Shown here: positions 1 to 7,102 of the stretch, in pieces | Layout of the letters: the number at the start of each line of letters is the position of its first letter | Position numbering within the stretch: position 1 is the stretch's first letter | Program-made: the position numbers and the translations under genes | The notes under the pieces: generated by a model | The model's database searches: none | The model's input: the letters and a program-made list of their open reading frames with translations, nothing else | Told to the model about the DNA's origin: nothing | Assembly (NCBI GenBank): GCA_023438785.1 | Contig: JAEXQJ010000256.1 | Location: forward strand, 1 to 9,717 | Direction of reading: 5' to 3' | Source: Pseudomonadota bacterium | Lineage (GTDB): Bacteria > Myxococcota_A > Polyangia > Fen-1088 | Length of the DNA stretch: 9,717 nucleotides

Positions 1-120
1 GCGGTACTCTCGCCATGTGGGGGCTTCCTCCGGATTGCTGTTGTCTTGCAACTTCACAATCAGGAATTGCCCCCACATTTTCAACCACTTACGCCGTGAT
101 CTCGGATCACGGTCGGTCAT
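1..120 (-). CDS. Possible partial CDS, hypothetical, running off the left edge
   Basis: A minus-strand frame opens at ATG 120-118, directly after an in-frame TAA, and stays open for 40 codons to the window edge. The peptide is basic at its start (MTDRDPRSRRKWLKMWGQF), continues with IVKLQDNSNPEEAPTWREYR, and has a plausible mix of charged, aromatic and hydrophobic residues. The plus-strand reading of the same bases gives an unnatural Cys-rich peptide. There is no convincing Shine-Dalgarno sequence before the ATG. I do not recognise the family. It would be divergent from the CheB-CheR gene, with 102 bp between the starts. It could equally be chance coding or the remnant of a larger gene, since only 40 codons can be seen. 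Confidence 0.3.
   Translation of the reverse strand, partial: MTDRDPRSRRKWLKMWGQFLIVKLQDNSNPEEAPTWREYR
94..112. promoter_or_regulatory. Perfect 8-bp inverted repeat (hairpin or operator)
   Basis: CCGTGATC-TCG-GATCACGG is a perfect dyad with a 3-nt centre. It lies in the first codons of the possible minus-strand gene and about 110 bp upstream of the CheB-CheR start. It could be a protein-binding site or an RNA hairpin. No T-tract follows, so it is not a typical terminator. The function is unknown. Confidence 0.25.
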
Positions 121-222
121 TTAGCGCCGCAGCCACTTGCACCGCCGGCCACGCTTCGCAGACTACAAGGAACGGGGCGGCGCCGGCGGCTTCCACGAGG
201 GCGTCGCTCGGTGTGATGGCCT

Positions 223-2637
223 ATGCTGCATGACGCCCCTATCTCAGCGGCGAACGGAGCGGCACCGGAGCTGGTGGTCGGCGTTGGTGCCTCTGCCGGC
301 GCGCTTGACGCCCTGAGGACCCTGTTCGCCGAGATGCCGGGCGATACGGGCATGGCCTTCGTGGTGATTCAGCATCTGGGACGCGAGCGCCCCAGCATGC
401 TGACCGAGATCCTCGCCGGTGTGGCCCGGATGCCGGTACAGGAGGCGCAAGACGGCGCGCCGTTGGAGGCCAACCACATCTACGTCATCCAGCCCGACAC
501 GCAGCTCAGGCTTGAACGAGGCCTGCTTCGCGTGGAACCCGCCGCCGCGACGGGCCTGCGTTTGCCGGTGGACGTGTTCTTGCGCGCGCTGGCGGAAGAC
601 CGGGGCGAGGCCACGGCTGCGGTCATCCTCTCGGGTACGGGCGCCGACGGTGCGAACGGTCTGCGTTCCATCAAGGAGCACGGCGGTGTGACGATCGTTC
701 AGTCGCCGCAGACCGCCAGGTACGACGGCATGCCCCAGAGCGCGATCCAGACCGGACTGGCGGACCTGGTGCTGCCGGTGGCTGAGATCCCACGCAGGCT
801 GATCGCGGTGAAGCAACTGCGGGACGCCGAACGTCGCGACCGCGGTCGGCAGTTAGACGCCGAGATCGGCGCGAGCCTGGCCCACATCTGCGAGGTCCTA
901 CAGCGACGCACCGGCCACGATTTCAGCCGCTACAAGGGCTCCACCCTGGTGCGCCGGATTCGCCGTCGCATCCTGGTGCGAAATTCGGAGTCCGTGGCCA
1001 ACTATGTCCACCTCCTCGAGCAGGATCTCGTCGAGCCGGAGTCACTGCTCAAGGATCTGCTCATTGGCGTCACGCAGTTCTTCCGCGAGCCGGAGGCCTT
1101 CCGGGTCCTGTCCGAGCAGGTGATCCCCAGGCTCTTCGAAGGCAAGCCGGCGGGTGTCCCGGTTCGGGTTTGGGTGCCGGGCTGTGCTTCCGGGGAGGAA
1201 GCGTTCTCGGTCGCCATCCTGCTCGAGGAGTACCTGGAGCGCGTGGGGCAGAGCCGGCCGACTCAGGTCTTCGCCAGCGACATCGACGCCGAGCAGCTCG
1301 CGATCGCACGTCGGGCGATCTACCCACAACAGATCGAGGCCCAGGTCTCGCCCGAACGCTTGCAGCGCTATTTCGAGGCGCGCGGCGACGGCTATCGGGT
1401 GGCCAAGCAGCTCCGAGATGTCTGTGTGTTTTCGATGCACAGCCTGATCCGGGATCCCCCCTTCTCGTCGATAGACCTGATTTCCTGTCGCAACCTTCTC
1501 ATCTACCTGGACGCGGACCTGCAGCAGAAGGTGATCTCGCTGCTCCACCACGCCCTTGGTCCCGGCGGCTACCTATTCCTGGGGCCATCCGAGACGCTGG
1601 GCGGGGCCGCCGAGCTGTTCACGGCCGTGGACCCCGCGCGCCGGATCTTTCGCCGCGAGGAGACCGCCACGCGGGAGCACTTGCAGTTTCCGCTGATGGA
1701 CCGCGGCCTCACCAGGGTTGCCCAGCCCAAGCCGCGGCGGACGGCTCGTTTCCAGCCCGGGAGCACGCAGAGCTTCGAGCGCATCATCCTCACCGAGTAC
1801 ACGCCCCCGAGCCTCGTGGTCGACGAACATGGCCAGGTCGTCTACAGCGCGGGGCGGACCGGCCTCTACCTGCAGGCGCCGGCCGGAGGCCCAAGCCAGA
1901 ACACCTTCGAAATGGCCGATGGCACCCTGGGCGTGGAGCTTCGCGCGGCACTCCTGCGCGCGGCAAGGTCAGCGCGGCGGGTGGTGCGCGAGAGCATCCC
2001 GATCGAGATCGACGACGAAAGCAGGCGGATTCGGTTAACCGTGCGGCCGCTGACCGCGGATTCGTTCGATGCGCGCCTGTTCCTGGTCGTCCTGCAGGAG
2101 GCGACGGGGCGCGAATCGTCTCACCTGGCGGAGGATTCTGACGAGATGCCGACAGGGGCTCCCGAGGATGAGCGGCTGGCCTCGGAGCTGCAGGTTGCGC
2201 GCAGCGATTTGAAGACCGCAATGGAGGAGCTTGCCTCGATCAATGAGGAGCTGAGCTCGTCCAACGAAGAGCTGGTGTCGACCAACGAGGAGCTGCAGTC
2301 CGCCAACGAAGAGCTGCGGACCTCGCAGGAGGAGATGCAGTCGATCAACGAGGAGTTGGAGGCGGTCAACTCCGAGTTGCGGGAGAAGATCAAGGAGGTC
2401 ACCACGGCGACCACGGAGTTGCAGAATCTCTACGCCAGCTCTCAGATCGCCACCGTGTACGTGGATTCACAGATGCCACCCTCGATCGCAGCAAAGGCGG
2501 CCTGGGCCTGGGACTGGCGCTGGTCAAAGGCTTGGTCGACATGCACGGCGGGACGGTGTCGGTGCACAGCGACGGCAGCTCCCAAGGGACCGAATTCGTC
2601 ATCCGACTACCCCTTGACCACGGCCGGGCTGCTCTAG
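223..2637 (+). CDS. CheB methylesterase-CheR methyltransferase fusion, C-terminally truncated hybrid kinase
   Basis: This is the N-terminal part of a cytoplasmic CheB-CheR-PAS-histidine kinase hybrid. Residues about 15-195 are a CheB methylesterase domain with its triad visible: Ser24 in GVGASAGA, His51 in VVIQHLG and Asp142 in SGTGADGANG. There is no N-terminal receiver domain. Residues about 215-470 are CheR: an all-helical N-part, then the SAM-binding motif GCASGEEAFS at residues 320-329 and SCRNLLIYLD from residue 421. Residues about 650-735 form a Glu-rich coiled coil with repeated NEEL units. A PAS domain begins near YASSQIATVYVDSQ but is cut there. From about residue 749 the frame reads junk (Trp/Ala-rich) because the DNA jumps into kinase sequence in another frame, and it stops at 2635-2637. 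ATG 223 is the first start after an in-frame TGA at 214, and no strong Shine-Dalgarno precedes it. The CheB and CheR parts look intact and might still be made, but kinase output is lost. Confidence 0.85.
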   Translation: MLHDAPISAANGAAPELVVGVGASAGALDALRTLFAEMPGDTGMAFVVIQHLGRERPSMLTEILAGVARMPVQEAQDGAPLEANHIYVIQPDTQLRLERGLLRVEPAAATGLRLPVDVFLRALAEDRGEATAAVILSGTGADGANGLRSIKEHGGVTIVQSPQTARYDGMPQSAIQTGLADLVLPVAEIPRRLIAVKQLRDAERRDRGRQLDAEIGASLAHICEVLQRRTGHDFSRYKGSTLVRRIRRRILVRNSESVANYVHLLEQDLVEPESLLKDLLIGVTQFFREPEAFRVLSEQVIPRLFEGKPAGVPVRVWVPGCASGEEAFSVAILLEEYLERVGQSRPTQVFASDIDAEQLAIARRAIYPQQIEAQVSPERLQRYFEARGDGYRVAKQLRDVCVFSMHSLIRDPPFSSIDLISCRNLLIYLDADLQQKVISLLHHALGPGGYLFLGPSETLGGAAELFTAVDPARRIFRREETATREHLQFPLMDRGLTRVAQPKPRRTARFQPGSTQSFERIILTEYTPPSLVVDEHGQVVYSAGRTGLYLQAPAGGPSQNTFEMADGTLGVELRAALLRAARSARRVVRESIPIEIDDESRRIRLTVRPLTADSFDARLFLVVLQEATGRESSHLAEDSDEMPTGAPEDERLASELQVARSDLKTAMEELASINEELSSSNEELVSTNEELQSANEELRTSQEEMQSINEELEAVNSELREKIKEVTTATTELQNLYASSQIATVYVDSQMPPSIAAKAAWAWDWRWSKAWSTCTAGRCRCTATAAPKGPNSSSDYPLTTAGLL

Positions 2638-3043
2638 CCGTCGCGCGCACCGATTCGCAGGGGCCTCGGCGCGTGCTCGTCATCGAGGACAACCTCGACG
2701 CGGCCGATAGCCTTCGCACGGCGCTCGAATTGAGCGCCCACACGGTCGAAGTCGCCTACACGGGCTCGGAAGGGCTGGCCAAGGCCCGCGAATTCAAGCC
2801 CGAGGCCGTGCTGTGCGACATCGGCCTGCCTGGCATCGACGGCTACGAGGTGGCTCGCCACCTCCGCTCGGAGTCGCATGACCTCACCCTGATCGCGCTG
2901 ACCGGCTACGCGCAGCCCGAGGACGTCGCCAAGGGCCGCGAGGCGGGCTTCTTCACCTCGCCAAGCCACCCTCCCTGGAGGCCATCGAACGCGTCCTGCA
3001 CGCGCACCGGCCCGCGCGCACGCGGGGCCTTGAAGGGGTCTAG
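2472..3043 (+). pseudogene. Detached C-terminus of the hybrid kinase: ATPase tail plus frameshifted response regulator
   Basis: In the frame whose codons start at 2472 the DNA encodes DATLDRSKGGLGLGLALVKG, then HGGTVSVHSDG and GTEFVIRLPL. This is the G2 box and end of a histidine-kinase HATPase domain, but the N and G1 boxes and the HisKA domain are absent. A response-regulator domain follows: acidic pair Glu-Asp at 2685-2690, phosphoacceptor Asp at 2817-2819 (LCDIGLPGIDGYEVA) and switch Thr at 2901-2903 (ALTGYA). After EAGF (ending at 2951) the frame slips. HLAKPPSLEAIERVLHAH, with the conserved Lys at 2963-2965, continues one frame over to TAG 3041-3043. In the unshifted frame, which could be translated from ATG 2532, the conserved Lys is lost and unrelated sequence continues to 3299. 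These pieces belong to the same ancestral gene as the CheB-CheR part and now form a broken tail. Confidence 0.75.
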
Positions 3044-3044
3044 C

Positions 3045-3062
3045 CGAGCCGGCGCGGGCTCG
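3045..3062 (+). terminator. GC-rich hairpin just after the old kinase stop, possible terminator
   Basis: CGAGCC-GGCGCG-GGCTCG forms a 6-bp stem with a 6-nt loop, beginning two bases after the TAG that ends the restored receiver frame. There is no T-tract, so intrinsic termination is uncertain. Its position fits the end of the ancestral transcription unit. Confidence 0.25.
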
Positions 3063-3121
3063 CGCCGCCACTCTGCCAACCAGGCCTTGACGCTGCCTGC
3101 CCGCGCCTCGAACATGCCGAC

Positions 3122-3577
3122 GTGCATCGCAGACTCGTGCTTCTGGCGTCGGCCCTGGTGCAGGCAGGGTGTTCGGTCATCTTCGTCGAGGGGCCGCCCA
3201 AGCAGCATCGGCAGATGCCCTATTTCGCGTGCTCGACCAGCTACGCCCCGCCCGTCGTCGACACGGTCGTGGGCGGGCTGGGGGCTGTGTCGGCGCTAGG
3301 CAACGCGCACGTCGAAGACTCGGTCCGCATCACCAGCCTGATCCTGGCCGCGACCTTAGGGGCGTCGGCCGCCTACGGCTACACGCAGGTGTGTCGCTGC
3401 CGGTCTGCCAGCGACGAGCTGGCGGCGCGCATGTTCGTGCCTCCGCCCGCACCGCCGGCTCCTCCGACTGTCCCGGTGGCGCCCCCACTCGTCGCGCCTG
3501 TGCCGCCCACGCCTGCACCTGCCGGGGCGACGCTTCCCACGCCGGCCGTGCCTCAACCTCGTGCTCCGCAGCCCTGA
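3122..3577 (+). CDS. Small lipoprotein-like exported protein with Pro/Ala-rich tail
   Basis: This 151-residue protein starts at GTG. Its N-terminus MHRRLVLLASALVQAGC is a short basic segment and hydrophobic stretch ending at Cys17. The lipobox (Gln at -3) is imperfect, so lipidation is likely but not certain. Residues about 43-63 and 70-90 are Gly/Ala-rich and hydrophobic (VVDTVVGGLGAVSALG; SLILAATLGASAAYGYTQVC) and could be two membrane-associated segments. Further cysteines occur around 36-37 and 90-92. From about residue 107 to the end it is nearly pure Pro/Ala/Val, a low-complexity tail that may span periplasm or peptidoglycan. I recognise no family. No good Shine-Dalgarno is visible, and the nearby ATG at 3114 is out of frame. 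Its stop is 4 bp before the ATG of the CPBP membrane protein, so the two are probably co-transcribed and functionally linked. Confidence 0.65.
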   Translation: MHRRLVLLASALVQAGCSVIFVEGPPKQHRQMPYFACSTSYAPPVVDTVVGGLGAVSALGNAHVEDSVRITSLILAATLGASAAYGYTQVCRCRSASDELAARMFVPPPAPPAPPTVPVAPPLVAPVPPTPAPAGATLPTPAVPQPRAPQP

Positions 3578-3581
3578 GGCC

Positions 3582-4826
3582 ATGCGCGCGCTTCTGCTGT
3601 CGATGGTTCTCCTGAGTGCGCTGGCCGGCCCCCTGAAGGCGGACGAGGCCTCGCCGCTCGTGTTGCTGCAGTCCACGGACGCGGCCTCGCGTGAGCGGGC
3701 GGTGCAGATGATTGGCGAGGGGAGGGAGCCGGCTCTCTACGGTCATCTACGCATCTCGCTGCTTTACGACGTGTCGCCGACGGTGCGCGCGACGGCCGCG
3801 CGGGCCATGGCCAGGCTGGGCCTCGCCCAGTACGCCGAGCTCTTGCAGAGCGTGGTGCGCGGCGATCCCGACCCGCAGGTGCGCCTGGCCGCGGCCCAGG
3901 CCCACGAGCAACTGTGGCCGCTGCAGAAGTTGCCACGTGTGGCCGCCGGACTGTCGCTGCTGTGCCCGGGGTGCGGGCACTTCTACCTGCGGCAGCCCGG
4001 CAAGGCGGGTCTGCTTCTGGGCAGCACGGCGACGCTGCTGGGCTCGGGTCTCAAGCTCGCCCTGGACAGCTCTTACACTGGAACCTCCCTGGACGCGCCG
4101 GGCGACGTGAGAAGCGCGCTGGCCCTGCCGCTGCTCATGGGGGCCCAGAACTTGTGGTTCTACTCGGTGTTCGCGGCCTATCGCGACGCGCGCCTGATGC
4201 GCCACAACCAGGGCTACAAGTATCCGGTCAGCCAGGAGACCCTGGGTGATCTTCTGCTCGCGCCCGTCAACCCCAAGGTCCTGGCGCGCCCGTGGTTTTG
4301 GGTGGGCCTGCCCGTGATGATGGGCGCGGTGGTGGGCTACAGCCTGCTGACGGCCGGCACCTCCACGTCCTCCGGGCAACGCCAGAACGTCTTCGACGGC
4401 CAGGGCGTGCGCTTCCTCGGGCATCGCTTCGCGACCGCACCCGGTTTCATGCTGGGCGAGAGCTATTACGCCAGCCTGTTCTTTCCGGTGGGCATGGGTG
4501 AGGAGGCCCTCTTTCGCGGCGTCCTGCAACCCGGGCTAAGCGAAACCTTCGATCCCTACGCGGGCTGGATCATGGCCTCGCTGCTCTTCGGTGCCGTGCA
4601 CATCGGCAACTTCGCCGGCAAAGCCAACGCCAGCGAGGGCTATACGGCCGTGCCCTTCATCACCGCCGTGGGCGGCTACCTGGGCTACGTCAGCATGGCC
4701 AGCGGCAATCAACTCTCGACCAGCGTGGCCCTGCACACCTGGTACGACTTTCTCATCGGCACCGCCGCCTTCATCACCGATCCCGACAACCAGCCCTTCG
4801 CCGTGCGCGTGGCCATCCCCTGGTGA
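3582..4826 (+). CDS. HEAT-repeat and CPBP-type intramembrane protease fusion protein
   Basis: This 414-residue protein starts with a signal peptide or signal anchor (MRALLLSMVLLSALAGPLKA). Residues about 30-112 are helical and fit one or two HEAT-like repeats (SPTVRATAARAMARLG; DPDPQVRLAAAQAHEQL). A hydrophobic segment follows with CPGCGHFYLRQPGKAGLLL, resembling the PGxGxxYxxxxxKG motif of TM2/DUF5683-type membrane proteins, and then several more membrane spans. The C-terminal third matches the CPBP (Abi/Rce1-like) glutamic-type protease family: EEALFRG (Glu307, Glu308, Arg312), FGAVH (Phe336, His340) and HTWYD (His385, Asp389). All expected catalytic residues are present, so activity is likely; the substrate is unknown. 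I chose ATG 3582 because it begins the signal sequence and has GAGG just upstream. A GTG at 3561, overlapping the previous gene, is the alternative. It sits in an apparent operon with the lipoprotein upstream. Confidence 0.8.
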   Translation: MRALLLSMVLLSALAGPLKADEASPLVLLQSTDAASRERAVQMIGEGREPALYGHLRISLLYDVSPTVRATAARAMARLGLAQYAELLQSVVRGDPDPQVRLAAAQAHEQLWPLQKLPRVAAGLSLLCPGCGHFYLRQPGKAGLLLGSTATLLGSGLKLALDSSYTGTSLDAPGDVRSALALPLLMGAQNLWFYSVFAAYRDARLMRHNQGYKYPVSQETLGDLLLAPVNPKVLARPWFWVGLPVMMGAVVGYSLLTAGTSTSSGQRQNVFDGQGVRFLGHRFATAPGFMLGESYYASLFFPVGMGEEALFRGVLQPGLSETFDPYAGWIMASLLFGAVHIGNFAGKANASEGYTAVPFITAVGGYLGYVSMASGNQLSTSVALHTWYDFLIGTAAFITDPDNQPFAVRVAIPW

Positions 4827-4866
4827 CGAGGATGGCCTGGCACTCGAATGAGACGGCGCGCGGACA

Positions 4867-5361
4867 TCACGGACGGCTGGGCACGTAGGGGCGCACGTGG
4901 GGATGGGCGCCGGTGCGCCGTTCAATCTCCAGAGCCCATGGCGTGCCCACGTAGATGTTGACCATGCGTTCCGCCTCGCCGCGCGCCTCGGGGTAGCGGT
5001 CGATGTTCAGCAGGGCGTCGATAAGCAACTTGTGGCGCTCGGCTGCGTCCGGGCTATCAGGAAACCGGGCCATGCTTTCGCGGGCCAGGCTGACCGCGCC
5101 GGCGGGATCGCTTCTCACCAGAACACGGAGGCGAGTCATGGCCTCCGCGTCGCCCAGCGGCGAGGCCTGGCCGGGCGACACGGGACCGTCGGACGCCGGA
5201 ATGCGGAGGGACGGTCCTCGATGCGGCAACCGCGAGGGCGTCTTGCTCTCGGCGGCTCCAGTCTGCTGGATGGCGCTCTTGTGCTGCCGTGGGCGCAGCC
5301 AGATCCATCCCACGCCAGCCGCGGCGATGAGCACGACGCCGACAACCGTCCGGACCTTCAC
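4867..5361 (-). CDS. Small membrane-anchored TPR-like protein
   Basis: This 164-residue protein starts at GTG. Residues about 3-22 (VRTVVGVVLIAAAGVGWIWL) form one transmembrane segment followed by basic residues, giving a single-pass anchor. Residues about 27-75 are polar and low in structure. Residues about 78-150 are helical with a tetratricopeptide-like pattern (DPAGAVSLARESMARFPDSP; LIDALLNIDRYPEARGEAER). The tail ALEIERRTGAHPHVRP resembles C-termini of short TPR proteins seen in Polyangia, but I cannot name the family. Only one base separates its start from the stop of the glycoside hydrolase upstream, so translation is probably coupled. There is no clear Shine-Dalgarno, which agrees with coupling. 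It converges with the CPBP gene, with 40 bp between the stops. Confidence 0.7.
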   Translation of the reverse strand: MKVRTVVGVVLIAAAGVGWIWLRPRQHKSAIQQTGAAESKTPSRLPHRGPSLRIPASDGPVSPGQASPLGDAEAMTRLRVLVRSDPAGAVSLARESMARFPDSPDAAERHKLLIDALLNIDRYPEARGEAERMVNIYVGTPWALEIERRTGAHPHVRPYVPSRP

Positions 5362-5362
5362 G

Positions 5363-6976
5363 CTACTTGCACACCAGTTCGATGTCGGCCGCGTGCGACG
5401 TGAACACGGCGTTCATGCCGCTCTTCATGGACGGCCACGTGTAATCGCGCGTCTGACCGTTCACGCTATCCTTGTTGTAGTACTGCCACGCCCACGCACC
5501 AGCGTAACCGTTCGTATACAGGTTGGTGTAGAGGTCGTCCTTCTTCACGCCATCCGTGTCGTCGGCCCAGAACTCGCCGATGACAAGGGGCTTGTCGAGA
5601 TTCCAGTAGGATGCTGGGTGTGTGAAGGGCGACTGGGCCTGGCCTTGGTTAGCGGCGTAGTAGTGAACCTCATAGAAATCCAGGGTCCCGTTGTCCTTGC
5701 CCCCGGCCGCCTTCAGCTCGCTGTCCGAGTAGTAGTTCCTGTAGCTGCCCGCCGTGCTGCACGCCTGGAACGCCACAGCGCCGTTCGTCACCAACGCGCC
5801 CGGATCCTCGTCGTGGATGGCGGCTGCCAGCCAGTTGACCGTCTTCTGGATGGCCGCCATGGGGATCTTGGTGGCGGTCCAGCCGAACTCTGTCGACATG
5901 CCCTCCGGCTCGTTGAAGATTTCCCACGAATAGAGTGCCGGGTGGCCCTTGATGGCCTTAACCAACGGGCGCAGAAAGTTGTCGATATAGGCTTGGCGAT
6001 ACGCATCGTCGGTGAGCAGTAGCTTGTTATTGGCCAGATCGCTGGCCTCACCGTTCTGGTGGGCTTCGCCCGACTGGAGCATGTCGAACGACCAGAGCGA
6101 GATGTCCAGGGCCACGCCGGAAGCCTGCGCGTTGTTCAACAGGCGGATAATGTCCGCAATGATGGTGTTGGTCACGGGCTTGGCCTTGCCGTTCGAGTCG
6201 TAGCCGGGCGTGTTCGCGCCGTTGACGTGGAACCACCATCGGATCACGCGTCCGCCAGCCGCGTTTACGTTGTTGCCCACTGTTGTCCACGTGGGCAGGT
6301 CAGGATTGGGGATGTCGGCCGAAAACGTGATCCATGCCATGTTTACCCCGTTGACGAACTTGGCCGGTCGGCAGTGCTGGCATTTGGGGAACGGGGGCGG
6401 CGGCAGACTGCAGCGGCCGCAAGAGGCATCGCACTTCCCTGCCATCCAGGTCTCGTTGCACTTACCCCAGCCCGCTTGCTGCGCGCACGTGTAGTCCGTC
6501 GAGGGCGGCACGTCCGTGCACGGCGCGGTGCTCGTTGCGGTCTCGGTCACCGGGACGCCCGTGCCGCACGACACTCCGGCGCCCGCGGATGGATCAGTGG
6601 ACGTCTTGATGCCGCTGGAAGTGGTGCTGCTCGATCCCGTGCCGGTGCCTGACGATGTGCCGGTACTGGACGTGCCGGTGCCTGACGCGGTGTTCGTGCC
6701 GGACGTACTGGTACCGGATGCCGTGCCCGTGCTGGACGTGCGCGTGTCCGTGCCGGTATTGGTCTTGGAGGTTGCTGTTGAACTCAGCGTGCTCGTGCTG
6801 GATGAACCGGTCGACGTCGCCGTCGAGCTTTGAGTGGAAGTGGAGCTGGTCCTGCTCGTCGTGGAGGTGTCGGTTCGGTTATCCGTGGAGTCGCTCGCAC
6901 GGGGTTCGTCGTCACCCTCTGCGCAGCCGGCGCCTAGGATGCAGGCCAGGGCCATGATTGCGTATCGATTCTTCAC
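5363..6976 (-). CDS. Surface-anchored GH5-type glycoside hydrolase with Ser/Thr/Gly linker and six-Cys module
   Basis: This is a predicted extracellular polysaccharide hydrolase (endo-mannanase or endo-glucanase type) of 537 residues. The N-terminus VKNRYAIMALACILGAGC is a lipoprotein-like signal with Cys18; Gly at -3 is non-standard. Residues about 35-122 are a Ser/Thr/Gly linker. Residues 153-189 hold six cysteines spaced like an ShK-type disulfide module (CTDV...YTC...GKC...GKCDASCGRC), which may bind carbohydrate or stabilise the protein. The catalytic domain runs from about 205 to 537 and has the clan GH-A hallmarks: SWEIFNEPEG with acid/base Glu356, and PLVIGEFWADD with nucleophile Glu468. 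Substrate specificity cannot be told from motifs. I chose GTG 6976 over a frame start at 7021 because GAGGAG lies 6 nt ahead and the signal peptide begins there. It leads a two-gene operon with the TPR-like gene and may be driven by sigma-54 from 7087-7102. Confidence 0.88.
   Translation of the reverse strand: MKNRYAIMALACILGAGCAEGDDEPRASDSTDNRTDTSTTSRTSSTSTQSSTATSTGSSSTSTLSSTATSKTNTGTDTRTSSTGTASGTSTSGTNTASGTGTSSTGTSSGTGTGSSSTTSSGIKTSTDPSAGAGVSCGTGVPVTETATSTAPCTDVPPSTDYTCAQQAGWGKCNETWMAGKCDASCGRCSLPPPPFPKCQHCRPAKFVNGVNMAWITFSADIPNPDLPTWTTVGNNVNAAGGRVIRWWFHVNGANTPGYDSNGKAKPVTNTIIADIIRLLNNAQASGVALDISLWSFDMLQSGEAHQNGEASDLANNKLLLTDDAYRQAYIDNFLRPLVKAIKGHPALYSWEIFNEPEGMSTEFGWTATKIPMAAIQKTVNWLAAAIHDEDPGALVTNGAVAFQACSTAGSYRNYYSDSELKAAGGKDNGTLDFYEVHYYAANQGQAQSPFTHPASYWNLDKPLVIGEFWADDTDGVKKDDLYTNLYTNGYAGAWAWQYYNKDSVNGQTRDYTWPSMKSGMNAVFTSHAADIELVCK
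6611..6874 (-). repeat. Low-complexity repetitive DNA encoding the Ser/Thr/Gly linker
   Basis: About 88 codons consist almost only of Ser, Thr and Gly, with some Ala, Asn, Lys and Asp. The DNA holds imperfect short repeats, for example the same 16 bases on the plus strand at 6639-6654 and 6672-6687, a 33-bp period equal to 11 residues (SGTGT-type units). Such tracts expand and contract by slippage. Plus-strand frames in this stretch (Val/Pro/Asp-rich) are antisense shadows. Confidence 0.6.
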
Positions 6977-6982
6977 AATGGA

Positions 6983-6988
6983 CTCCTC
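6983..6988 (-). promoter_or_regulatory. Ribosome binding site fixing the hydrolase GTG start
   Basis: On the minus strand GAGGAG is followed by the 6-nt spacer TCCATT and then GTG at 6976. This near-ideal Shine-Dalgarno sequence favours the GTG start over the upstream in-frame start at 7021. Confidence 0.7.
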
Positions 6989-7086
6989 ATCAGGGGTTCG
7001 CCTCTCGTCGGATCTGCACACGAGGATAGTCGCAACTGATGCTGGTGGGATCAGTGAACTGCGCAGTGCCGCGCTGCGCGGACAGG

Positions 7087-7102
7087 CGCAACGTGCGTGC
7101 CG
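7087..7102 (-). promoter_or_regulatory. Candidate sigma-54 (RpoN) promoter for the glycoside hydrolase operon
   Basis: Read on the minus strand, CGGCACG-CACG-TTGC-G matches the sigma-54 core TGGCACG-N4-TTGC at 10 of 11 fixed positions, including GG and GC with exactly 10 bases between them. Transcription would start near 7077, giving a leader of about 100 nt before GTG 6976. Sigma-54 promoters need a bacterial enhancer-binding protein, and myxobacteria have many. Confidence 0.4.

Noticed and set aside
1170..2141. Long plus-strand frame (323 codons) inside the CheB-CheR gene
   Set aside because: It is Arg/Pro/Gly-rich, overlaps a well-supported domain-bearing frame and has no motif of its own: an alternate-frame shadow in GC-rich DNA.
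2223..2400. Tandem repeat in DNA (repeated gag-gag-ctg/aac-gag units)
   Set aside because: It reflects the heptad pattern of the coiled coil in CheB-CheR hybrids and is not an independent repeat element.
3169..3615. Alternate plus-strand frame overlapping the small lipoprotein
   Set aside because: It is Arg/Ala/Cys-rich with no signal peptide or ribosome binding site; the 3122 frame has the leader and fits the operon spacing.
3747..4529. Minus-strand frame of 260 codons opposite the CPBP gene
   Set aside because: It is a His/Gln/Arg-rich antisense shadow; the plus-strand frame carries the catalytic motifs.
5003..6022. Plus-strand frame of 339 codons opposite the TPR-like and hydrolase genes
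   Set aside because: It is antisense to two supported genes, spans their junction and has no recognisable motif.
6516..6833. Val/Pro/Asp repeat protein on the plus strand
   Set aside because: It is the antisense reading of the Ser/Thr/Gly linker; the repetition comes from the linker codons.
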